A stretch of DNA of 64,000 nt, taken from the NCBI GenBank assembly GCA_004431415.1, contig QPMI01000154.1, forward strand, positions 36,286 to 100,285. Reading direction: 5' to 3'. Positions 45,901-55,574 of the stretch are shown in pieces. The position numbers and the translations under genes are program-made. Within the stretch, counting starts at the first letter, position 1; every line of letters begins with the position of its first letter. The notes under the pieces were generated by a model. That model had not been told where the DNA came from. It did not search any database and worked only from the letters and a program-made list of their open reading frames with translations. This DNA is from Cyanophora paradoxa (lineage: Eukaryota; Glaucocystophyceae; Cyanophorales; Cyanophoraceae).

Positions 45901-46509
45901 TTTGGCTGGCCGCTGGGCTGTCTCTCATAGCCACTGCGAAGTGGCCACTGTTTTTCTTGGCGAAGGCTCTACCCCCACAAGGCTCCGATTGAGGCCGGCT
46001 CGCATGCCCGACCTCCGGCGCGGCGGCGGCGCGGCGCCTCATGATCAGGCTCCTCAGCCGCGCCTGTCATATGCATTAAGCCAGGAAAACACGATCCAGC
46101 TGCAAGGTCTCGCTGGTAGGCTTTATGCCGAGGTCATTGTATATACGTAACTGCCGGTGTCAGACATCTAGATCTGACGTCCGACGTCGACGGTCGATGT
46201 TGACGCGCCGGCCGCCGGGCGCCGCCGGCCGCGCGCGCGCGCCAGCGCCGGCATATATCGTCGGCCGCGGACGCCGCCGCCGCCAGCGCGGGCATATATC
46301 GTCGACATCGTACGCGCGGCGCCGCGGCCGGCATACACAAAAAAGCATTAGAAGTGCGCGTGCGCGTGCCACGTCCGATTCGAGTGCCGTATGCGTGGGA
46401 CGTATAAAGTGATCATGATTTCGCAATGCGTTTTGATGCGGGGAGACGGGAGACGCGGGGAGGATCCCGGAGTCCGGACGATCCGGCGACTCGGGGGTGC
46501 GCACGCGGG
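45901..46509. other. Intergenic with short repeats
   Basis: Contains GTCCGACGTCGACGG and a near-exact repeat of GGCATATATCGTCG (about 46250 and 46289), each preceded by GCCAGCGC. No supported gene. Confidence 0.5.
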
Positions 46510-48427
46510 CTAGACGGCGGCGGTGTAGGGGGCCGGCTTGCGGGCGGCTAGCGCGAGCAGGTCCGAGTCCACCGCCTCGCACAGCGCGTACGCCCCTGCA
46601 GAGGAGGCGGCGTCAGCCTCCAGCTCAGCGCGGGGCCGGGCGGGGCCGGGCCGGGCGGGGCGGGGCGGCGAAGCGGGGTGGGGCCGGGGGGCGGGGCGGG
46701 CGGGGCGAGGCGGGGCGGGGCAAGTGGGCGGGGCGGAGTAAGCGGGGTGGGGCTTGGGCGGGGCGGGCGGGGCGGGGCGGGTCGGGGCCGGGCCGGGGCG
46801 GGGCAAGCGGGGTGGGGCCGGGGTGGCGGGGCGGGGCGGGGCGGGGCGGACCGTAGGCGGCGAGGCCGAGGGCGACGATGGCGAGGGCGAAGTAGACGGT
46901 GAGGAAGCTTGGGTACCCGAACGTGAAGCAGGCGGCCCCCGCGTTGCAGGCCGCCGCCATCCCGAGCGCCGCCAGGTGCAGCAGCGCGCCCGCCAGCACG
47001 AAGAGCACCGCCCGCTGCGCACGCGCGGCGCTCAGGGGCCGAATTCTTCGAAGAGGTTTTGGCGGGGGCAGGCACGGGGGCGCGCCCGCGGGTTGGAGGG
47101 CTCCTTGGAGGCCTGCGTCAGGCGGTACACGCTGCACAGCGCCACCGCCGCCTGCGGTTGGGGAAAGAGGGGGAAGATGCGTCAGGGGGTACGGGGATTC
47201 TCTACTCAGGGGAGGGGTACACGCGCCTCAGCGGCGAGGCCCCAGTAGAAAGCGAGCCGCTGGCTCCGCGAGATGAGAACGAAGCGCACGACCAGCGCCA
47301 GCGACTGCGCGAGGGGGCGCCGTGCGCCGTCACGGGGCAGTGGGGTACAGTACAGAAGGGGGTAGGGGCGCCGCACGACGACGAAGGGTACGAGGATGGC
47401 GGCGATGAGGCGCTGCGGGCAGCGGCGGCTCAGGGAGGAGGGGGGGAGGAAGCCGCGGGGGGTACGGGGCGCGCGCCTTGTGGACGGTGAATGCGACTAT
47501 TAGGCCGAAGGCGACCCACGCGCCCCGCGCCAGGATGCCCGCCACCTCCGCTGGAATACACTGAGATAGGAAGGGAGGGCTGATGCGTGGAGGGCCTAGG
47601 CCTAGGGGGCCGGACCGACGGCGGCGGAGCGGGAGAGGCCGAGGGGCCCCGGGCCGCTTGAGGCGGGGTCCAGCGCGTGCCCGAAGGCGAACGTGGCCAC
47701 CGTCGAGATCAGCCTGCGCGCACGCGCCCGGGGCGCCCGGGGCGCCGCCGCGCTCGGCCCAGGGCCGGCCTGGGCGGGGCGGTGGGGCGGCCGCGGGCCG
47801 GGCGCACATGGAGACGGAGAAGAAGAGAGCCAGCGCCTTCGCCTGCTCGCCCGCCCGCCCGCCCGCCACGGCGGGACATCGGATCGCTCACCGGGCCGGG
47901 CGGGGCGGGGCGGGGCGGGGCGGGGCGGGGCGGGGCGCACGCTGTGGCGGCCGTCGATGGAGGGGTTGGAGCGGACGGCCCACCACTTGGCCGCGCCGAC
48001 GACGCCGCAGACGAAGTAGAGGAAGCCCAGCACGTACGCCAGCTTCCAGTCCAGGCCCACCGGGTCTGCGCACGCGTCGCCCCCGATCGGACCGCGCGTT
48101 GTTGACCGTCGGTTGGCTATAGCTATGGGAGCCTGGAAGGCTAGGAGCTGGGTCGGCGGAGCGGCTAGGCGAAGAACAGGCGGCTCCGAGACTCTGTTCG
48201 AAAGGCGCTCCCGTGCTAAAGCTCTCTCGGCTATGAACTCGGAACAGGAGCGAAGGCGGGAGTTGGCGCGCGAGCTGTGTCAACAGGTCGCCGTGGGCGG
48301 TCCGACTACATGCTAACGTATAAGCCACGCGAGGAAAAGCGCGGCGCGGCACGGAGATGAGCGGCGGCGAAGGGATCGTCGCTGCCGATTTGGATCCGGC
48401 GGGTGAGGGAGAAATCGCACCCGCCAT
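46510..48427 (-). CDS. Polytopic membrane protein, unknown family
   Basis: ATG 48427 (MAGAISPSPAGSKSAATIPS) begins a first exon lying inside repeat R1. A GTAGTC donor (about 48313) joins it to VGLDWKLAYVLGFLYFVCGV with VGAAKWWAVRSNPSIDG. Further helices are AKALALFFSVSM, LISTVATFAFGHALDPA, EVAGILARGAWVAFGLIVAF, SQRLAFYWGLAAEA, AVLFVLAGALLHLAALGMAA and FGYPSFLTVYFALAIVALGL. The tail DLLALAARKPAPYTAAV ends at TAG 46512-46510. Seven or eight helices are likely. I do not recognise the family; a receptor-like or transporter role cannot be separated. Introns contain long GGGGC repeats (46640-46850 and 47890-47940). Confidence 0.55.
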
Positions 48428-48585
48428 TCCGCAAAGTTGCGTGCTACTGATCGACGCTCCGCGCACGCTCCTCTCGTTCGGGCTTTGCACGCCAACTGCA
48501 CTGGTGCGGGTACGCTGAACTCTCAAAGGATTAGCTGTACCCCATCAACGAAAACTAGCCACGAGTTTTCATGGTCGGTTCGATT
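48331..48585. repeat. Repeat R1, left edge of the segmental duplication
   Basis: It begins GAGGAAAAGCGCGG and aligns along its length with 53841-54060. Shared blocks include GGGAGAAATCGCA, CTGATCGACGC, CGGGTACGCTGAACTCTC and CACGAGTTTTCATG. It contains the start codon of the membrane-protein gene at 48427-48425. Confidence 0.85.
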
Positions 48586-49222
48586 TCGTGAGGTCGAGAG
48601 CTTCAGCGGACCCGAACTCAAATCAGTCTCAGAGTCTCATAAATGATGATTTCATTATAAAATCGATTTAAGATTATGATGGTTGTCTCGCGTGGGATTC
48701 GGAGGAATCGGAGGCTTTCGGAGCCCGATCATCTACGATTGTTCTTCACTAGCTCTTGTATTATTAAGTTGTATACCGTATACGTAGGGTCCAACCGTCC
48801 AACCGTCCAAGTTGGATTCCCGGCCGGCGCGGCGGCGCCGCGGCCGCGGATGATGCGGCGGATCCCGGGATTCCCGCCGCAATTTCCCGGCACGTCGACG
48901 TCCTCGCGGACCGTCAAATCAACGAGTACCCCGCCTGACCTGCAAGCTCATCTTTGTCGGCGCCTGCAGCTGCAGGCTCATATCCAGCAGCAGCAGCAGG
49001 CGCGGTGCAGCTGCAGCTGCCAGCCTGGCAGCACAGGTCTCGAGACCAGGCCTACTAGGCTACCGGTATACGTGCCACGGTGGTCGACGCCAGCAGCAGC
49101 AGAAGCAGCGCGTTTCGTTGTGGCGCCAGCGGGACGGTGTCAGTTAGAACCCCCAGTTGCTCAGCTTGAGCGACTCGGCGAGAGCGCTCGCACAAAGAGC
49201 AGGCCTCTTTCAAATCGTTCGA
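48586..49222. other. 5' flank of the first LamG gene
   Basis: About 640 bases, AT-rich to 48800, then palindromic (GCAGCTGCAGGCTC, GCAGCTGCAGCTGCC near 48965-49020). Similarity to the second unit resumes from about 49110 (GACGGTGTCAGTTA, CAGCTTGAGCGA). No separate gene is seen. Confidence 0.5.
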
Positions 49223-52200
49223 ATGGCTGCCCGCGGCGCCCGCACCGGCGCGCTGGCGTTGCAATTGGGCCTGTTGCTCGCCCTCGCGGCCGCGGCCTCC
49301 GCCGCCGAGGCTCCCCAGTGCAGCGAGTTGAAAGCTACGAGCGGCAACACGGTCAGTCGCTAGACCGCGCGCGGTGATAAGACCATTCCCCTCCCCCCGC
49401 GGGCGCTCTGACCGCGCCCTTCTTCCAGGCGCAACTGACGCTCGCGACGAACGCGACGTACACGCGCTCGTTCCTCGCTTCCAGCACACAGAGCATGTCG
49501 GTGGAGTTCTGGGTGAAGCTCGAACGGTTCTCTTCAGTGGTCCCAGTATATTCAACCGAATACAACTTCCTTCGCGCCGAGTCTTCGGATTTTAATGACC
49601 CCAATGGCCGCACCTATTTTCTCGCTAGAGGTGCCCCTCCAGAGCCTTCCTCCTTCCCCGCCCCCTCTGACACCCGCCCGCGGCCACGTCGCCAGCGGCA
49701 AAACTGGCTGGAGGCGGCGCGGAGATAAGCATGGAAACGAGGGGAATGCCGCCCGCGTCCTTCACGCCGACGGACCTCGCTGCGTACGAGTACTGGACGC
49801 ACTTCGCCTTTGTTGTCTCCGTGGACCCGAACGCGTTTCCCGGCACCACGACCGCCGTCATCTACGTGAACGGCACCGCAGCGGGTTCCGCCGTGCCCAA
49901 CGCAAACTACCCCCTACCGGCTACGGACAGCATCCCCGCGCTTTCGTGGATCTTCACGTCCGAGAACACCCCGAATGCAGTTGGGCCCGTTGCACGCGAC
50001 GTGAGCGCTCCCCCTGTCTGCCGCTCTCAGGCCACGCCAGCGCTCCCTGCTGACTTTGAGGTTTCACTCAGATCCGCGTCTGGGGCCGGGCGCTGTCCGC
50101 CCAAGACATGACGGACCACCGCTACCGCCGCATCCGGGCGGTCTCGGACAGCTACGCCGCCGGCTTCCCCGACCTCAAGATCAACAGTGCGCGGCTCGCT
50201 CAGCTCGACTGACCGTCGGACTGATCATGAGAGACTGACTCTCCCCCTTCGGCCCGCAGTCCCGCTCGACGACGGCACGCCGGGTGCGGAGGTCCAGTCC
50301 CCGTCCGTCGTGAACGACGTGGACTGCACGGCCCTCACCGCTACTGCTGGCACTACATATATCTGGACGGCGTCGGCGGCCGGCTTCTGCGGCCTCCTCA
50401 CGGGCGGCGTCCCCGACGCGGCCGCCGTCGCCGCCGGCTGCACCTGCGGCGAGTGCCCCCAGGACCCGCCCCGCGCGGAGAGCCCCGCCGGGCCCGAGCC
50501 CAAGTGCTACCCGCCGCCCCCGGACACGGTCCTGACGACGAAATACCAGGTGCGCCCTCCGGGGCCCGCGGCCCCGCCCCCCCTGCCCTCTGCCCCCTGC
50601 CCACGCGTACGTCCGCGCCCGCGGCCGCGCTTGCCGCCAGGTCACGTGCCCGCCGAACGTGACGATCTCGCGGGTGGGGCCCGTCAACGTGACCGTCGGC
50701 GGCGCCGAGAAGCCCCTCTGTGGCGCCCGCATGCCCGACCTCCGCTTCCTCATCGCCGGTACCCCCCGCCCGCCCCGCTTTGAAATTTGATCCGCGGCCG
50801 TCGCCTTCCTGATGCGGGGGCGTCGGGGCAGGGAACTGGTCGGAACCGCGCGTGAACATCACGCAGGAGCCGCGGCAGGGCAGCTTCCTCCCGATGCACC
50901 ACGCGGCGGCCGCGACGAGCCCCGAGTGGGCCGCCCACGCCGCGCCCACGGCGCCCGGCGGCGTCCGCGCCACAATCACCGTCCACAACCCTACCGACGC
51001 CGTCCGCCCCGCCCCGCCCCGCCCCGCCGTTCTAGATCTCCGTCCCGCCCGAACTCTTAACGGGTCGGGCCTCCACAGCTAAGCCACCTTAGCCTGTCTC
51101 TTCGCCCCGCCCTTCGCCGCCCCGCCGCCCCGCCCCGCCCCGAAGTCTGACGGGTCGCGATGGCGGCAGGGCCCGGAGGGCGAGTGCTCGTTCGACATCG
51201 TCGTGGGGGCGCCCGGCGAGGGCCCCCCGCTCTGCCCGGGCGCCTGCCCGCCCCCCGCCGTCGCCGTCCCCGTCGACCCGGCGACCTGCGCCGCCACGGT
51301 CCCCGACCTGCGGCGCAACCTCACGCTGGCGGCCCCCGACTGCATCCCGCCCTCGCCCGTCCTCGAGGCGGACTACGTGCAGGAGGGCGAGGGCGAGAGC
51401 GAGGGTGTCGAGCCCGGCGCGGTGTGGCAACTCGCCGGGCCGCCGCCCTACGCCAAGGAGCTCCGCCTCCGCCACGACGGCTTCCCGAAGGGGCCCTCCT
51501 GCCCCGTCCGCCTCGTGGTGCGCGCCCCCGAAATCGCCTTCGTGCACGTGGTCAGACTGTTTTGTGACGCCGGGCGGGGCGGGGCGGGGCAGGCGTACCT
51601 CGAGCGGCCGAGCATCAGCTGGACGCCGTCCCTCGCCGGCCCCGCCGACGCCCTCAGCGCGGCCGCCGTCGACGCCCTCGGCGCCGACCCCGCCCCCGCC
51701 GACTGGGCCCGCCAGCTCACCGCCGAGTGCGCTCGAGCCGCCCCACCCCGCCCCGCCCCGTCTAACAAAGCCGGCGCAGGGTCGCGGGGGTCTGCCCCTG
51801 GCTGCTGCTGCAGCAGTGCACGGCGCGCGTTCGCGTGGAGGTGAACCCCGCGCTGGGCGTGGCCGGGCCCGACGTGGACGCGGCCGGCAACTTCACGTTC
51901 GGCGCCGGCCGCCGCGCCTGGTCCCTCTCCACGGCGGGCGCTGCCCTCGCGGGCACATTCAGCCGCGAGGTACCCCAGGCCTACCTCGACGCGTGCGCTG
52001 CATCTGTACCCCCTCCAGCTTCACCCCCGGCCCGGCCTCACGCCCCCCCCCCCCCCCCCCCAACGCACAGCGCTAACATCGAGCCGGGCACCGTCCTGCG
52101 CACCTACGTCGTCACCCTCACCTGTGCGCTCGCCCCTCGCTTGAAATTCGGAAGCTCGAGGCTTGTTTCTAGGAGCTGAAGCGCCGGCCCTGCGCGCAGG

Positions 52201-52353
52201 CGCGTTCAACAAGGGGGCGCCGGAGCCTGCGCGCCTCTCCCTGACCTCCCTCGCCCCCGTCCGCGTCGAGATCGTCAAGCCGGGCCCGGCCCAGACCCCG
52301 GCCCCGGCCCCGGCGGAGCCGACGGCAGAGCCGACGCAGACCCCGCTGCCGTG
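49223..52353 (+). CDS. Secreted LamG-like/HYR-like surface glycoprotein, copy 1
   Basis: Exon 1 (49223-49351) encodes a signal peptide, ALALQLGLLLALAAAASAAE. Exon 2 (49429-49630) and exon 3 (49696-50000) form a LamG/concanavalin-like fold: YTRSFLASSTQSMSVEFWVK, YEYWTHFAFVVSVDPNAF and AVIYVNGTAAGS. It closes with IRVWGRALSAQDMTDHRYRR (50072-50186). A Cys-rich exon (50260-50549; FCGLLTGGVPDAAAVAAGCT) follows, then VTCPPNVTISRVGPVNVTVG and VAVPVDPATCAATVPDLRRN, which resemble HYR domains. The C-terminal domain VEVNPALGVAGPDVDAAGNF ends in a Pro/Thr-rich tail (QTPAPAPAEPTAEPTQTPLP), stop TGA 52351-52353. Several NxT/S sites suggest N-glycosylation. The acceptor for exon 3 is GTCGCCAG; the expected site nearer ATAAGC reads GAG, but the upstream site keeps frame. 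An adhesive extracellular role is inferred. Confidence 0.77.
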
Positions 52354-52978
52354 AGGCGCTCCGAGGCCCCACAGGGGGAGGGTGGGGGGCGTGCGGGCGG
52401 GCGGCCGGAAGCGTCGAGCGCCCCACCCGCCTTCTCCCCTCCGCTCCCGCGGCGCAGCTGCTGCGGCCGCGGGCTCCCCGCGCGCTGTCCTCCTCCTCCT
52501 CCAGAGGGAAGAGGGCGGTTGACGTTTAGTTTGAGGAGCATCGCTGTTGGCTACCTGTAGAGTACAGAATCATTGAATTGGTATTGTGCCATGGTAGTGT
52601 CGATTCAATAGGAATTCATTGCTTTTTACACCGATGCGCGAGGGCCTCTCTTGCGGGAGGCCACAAGCTCAAGCACAGTTCAATGATCGAAGATCTAGCT
52701 ATAGATCAATCTAGATACTGTCATATAAGACAATTGCAACTAGTTGGCGGGGCGAAAAGGAATTAGTAATCGCGGTCAATCGAACTACTCGATTGCGCAC
52801 TGACATGCGAGCTCGAGACGAGAAGAACAGCTGAGCTGTACAAGAGAAGCCAAGCTGTACAAGAGAAGAAGAAAGCTGAAGGACGATGCACACAACAAGC
52901 TTCGAAGCTTCCCCCCACAGTTAGGCCTAGAGCGGGCGGAGGCGCGGCCCGGGGCCGCTGGCCCGCCGGGCGGGGCGG
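52354..52978. other. Duplicated 3' intergenic segment, copy 1
   Basis: 52555-52978 is nearly identical to 58321-58739, for example CTGTAGAGTACAGAATCATT, GATCTAGCTATAGATCAATC and CAAGCTTCGAAGCTTCCCC. It separates convergent 3' ends. Copy 1 has extra bases ATGCGCG near 52634. Confidence 0.85.
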
Positions 52979-53920
52979 CTAGGCGGCAAGGGCGGCGCGG
53001 GCGGCGGCGAGGGCCTCGTCGAGGGCGGGGCCCCGGCGAGGGCGGCAAGTCCGGCCCGCAGCGCCCGCCGCCCCTTCCCCGCGCTCAGCTCCCACTCTTC
53101 CGCGCCCTGCGCCCGCCCGCCCGCCCCAGATCAAATTCGAGATCAAATCGAGGCCTAGGCCGGGCCGGGCCGGGGGCGCACGCGTCGCAACGGGCGTCGA
53201 GGAAGGCCAGCGCCAGGGCCGTGGCCCACAGCTCCGGCGCCCCCGCCAGCCCCGCCCTGCCCGGCGAGGTCAGGCGGGGGCGGGGCGGGTCGAAGCTGCG
53301 GGGGCGGTTCGGGGCGCACGGGGCGGCGGCGGCGGCGAGGGCGGCGAGGGCCGGCCGAGGGCGCGCGCGAGGGCCTCGGTCAGCGCCCACGTGCCGACGG
53401 CGCCCTGCGCGCCGGGGTCAGCAGTGCTGAGGCCGCGGGCGGGAGGGAACGGGCGGGGCCGGAGGGGAAGGGGCGTGCCTGGAGGAGGACGACGGCGTCG
53501 TGCGGGCGCTCCTCGTCGCTCGCGGAAGGCTCGCGCTCGCGCTCGCGCTCCATCCGCAGGTACGCGGGCGGCGCCCCGCCCGGCGCCGCCGGCGCCGCCG
53601 ATGCGCAGGGCGCCATCGCGCAGGGCGCCGGCGGCGGCGGAGGCATCGGGCAGGGGGCGGGGCGGGCGTCCCACATCCCCTCGTCCGCCTCGCGCGATCG
53701 GCCGCGAGCTCGGCCTCGGGCTTGGGCTCGCAGGGCGCCGCCATCATCAGCGGGCGCTGCCCCGCGCGCGCTCGTCGGCCGCAGTCGGGTGAGAAGCGGG
53801 CACTGCGGCCGGCGATGCAGCGCGGTGCAGCACCAAGGATGAGGAAAAGCGCGGGCATGCGCAGAGATTGCCGCTGACTCGCTTCGCTCCGGCGGGTGCG
53901 GGAGAAATCGCAACCCCCAT
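52979..53920 (-). pseudogene. Chimeric truncated copy of the VIT-VWA gene
   Basis: Sequence from 52979 to about 53788 matches the C-terminal exons of the VIT-VWA gene (58740 to about 59541): MAAPCEPKPEAELAA, DARPAPCPMPPPPPAPCAMA, LRMEREREREP, ERPHDAVVLLQ, ELWATALALAFLDARCDA and EEWELSAGKGRRALRAGLAA. The VIT and VWA modules are absent. At about 53790-53840 it passes into repeat R2, which carries a start exon (ATG 53920, MGVAISPAPAGAKRVSGN) homologous to exon 1 of the membrane-protein gene. The 5' end of one gene is thus fused to the 3' half of another. An eight-base insertion CGCGATCG near 53692 shifts frame between AELAA and DEGMWDARP, so a normal C-terminus is unlikely. Confidence 0.75.
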
Positions 53921-54060
53921 TCCGCGAAGTTGCGAGGTGCTGATCGACGCCCCGCGCATGCGAGCCACTGCCGCTGGCGCGGGTACGCTGAACTCTCGCG
54001 GAATTAGGTGTACCCCGTTGACGAAACTCGGCACGAGTTTTCATGCATGGTCGGTTTCAT
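53841..54060. repeat. Repeat R2, duplicated copy of R1
   Basis: Matches 48331-48585, with GAGGAAAAGCGCGG at its left edge and GAGTTTTCATG at its right. It carries an extra CATG (giving ATGCAT) near 54045. It marks where the second duplicated unit begins. Confidence 0.85.
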
Positions 54061-54090
54061 GGTCGCGATCGGGCTCATATACCCGGGTAC

Positions 54091-54340
54091 TACCGTAGAC
54101 GACTTATATACCGCGCTGACTTAACTACTGCGCTACCAAATTACCGCGCTCAAAAGTTTTATAACGCGGTAATTTGGTAGCGCGGTAATTGTCTTTTGCT
54201 CAGATTTGCTAACACTTTTGTATGGGCCGTACCCCAAATTGATGAAAACGCGCTAATTTGGTGCCGCGCTAAAGCGCCTACCGGCGCCGAAATTTTAGAA
54301 CGCGGTAATATGTGACGCGGTATTTAAGTCGTCTACGGTA
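54091..54340. mobile_element. MITE-like element 2 with near-perfect 25-bp TIRs
   Basis: Left TIR 54091-54115 (TACCGTAGACGACTTA...) and right TIR 54316-54340 match at 24 of 25 positions when reverse-complemented. If the outer TA is a target duplication, the element is 54093-54338, as for Tc1/mariner-type MITEs. Inside, AATTACCGCG/CGCGGTAATT motifs recur, and a core CTTTTGTATGG (54215-54225) is shared with element 1. It is absent from the corresponding flank of duplicated unit 1. No coding capacity. Confidence 0.75.
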
Positions 54341-54651
54341 CGGCGGGCCAGCAGCAGAGCTGCAGTGCCACGGTGCAGCAGCAGAGAGGCACTGGCAGGC
54401 AGCTGTACCGGCGTACCAGCCGCAGCCTGCAGCCTGCAGCTGCTTAAGCTTGCAACGCCGAGTCGATCAGGAAGGAACTTAAGCTTCGGAACGGGTTTCG
54501 TGGCGCTCGCCGAGTCGATCGGGAAGCAACGCGTTAGCGGGTTTCGTGGCGCCATCAGAACGGTGTCAGTTATATTAGAAACATCAGTTGGTCAGCTTGA
54601 GCGAGAGCATTCGCACACGTACGCGTGCCAGGCCTCTTTCGAATCGTTCGA

Positions 54652-55533
54652 ATGGCTGCCCGCGGCTCCCGCACCGGCGCGCTGGCGTTGCAATTGGGCC
54701 TGTTGCTCGCCCTCGCGGCCGCGGCCTCCGCCGCTGAGCCGCTCCCGTGCAGCGAGCTGAAGTCGTCTAGCGGTGTGCCTTCGACGTCCACGGTCAGTCC
54801 GAGTTGGTAGCTATAGACCACGCGCGGTGATCCGATCATTCCCCTCCCCCGCGGGCGCTCTGACCGTGCCGGGCGCCCCGGCCTTCCTCGTCCAGATGCG
54901 CCTGACGCTTGCGACGAACGAGACCTACACGCGCTCGTTCTACGCTTCGACCACGCGGAACATGACGGTCGAGTTCTGGCTGAAGCTCGAACGGTTTTCT
55001 TCACTGCAACTAGGCTCAGGCTCCCCGGCTGGCGATATAGCCTCATCCGCTTTCCTTGAAGCCGTGGTTTCGAATTTTAATATAGAAGACCCCACTGGGC
55101 CCACCTATTTTCGTGCTGAAGGTGCCCCTCCAAGGCCTTCCTCTTCGGAATTCCCCCGCCAGCTCTGACAACCGCCACCTCGCCAGCGACAAAGTACATT
55201 AACCCCGAATTAGGAGTCGCCGAACAGCAGATAAGCATGTATACGAGGGGAATGCCGGCCGCGACCTTCGCACCGACGGACCCCGCTGCGTACGAGTACT
55301 GGACTCACTACGCCTATGTCTTCTCCCTGGACATGGCGAACCCCTACGGCGTCGGCTCGGGCACGCGCGGCACCATCTACGTGAACGGCACCGCAATGTC
55401 TTCCACTGGGCCCAACGCAGATGGCCAGTTGTCCCAACCGGCGACGGACAGCATTCCTTCGCTTTCGTGGTACGTATATACTTCACGTCCGTGAACAGCC
55501 CGAGTACCATTGGGCCCGTTGCACGCGACGTGA

Positions 55534-55574
<41 letters not shown>

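Noticed and set aside
48234-48316. Plus-strand small ORF MNSEQERRRELARELCQQVAV upstream of the LamG gene
   Set aside because: It overlaps the predicted intron of the minus-strand membrane-protein gene, is only 27 codons, and is not preserved in the duplicated unit.
49630-49735. Broken splice acceptor (GAG instead of CAG) before ATAAGC in LamG copy 1
   Set aside because: An upstream GTCGCCAG acceptor gives an in-frame extension in copy 1, and the homologous CTCGCCAG works in copy 2, so both genes are intact at this site.
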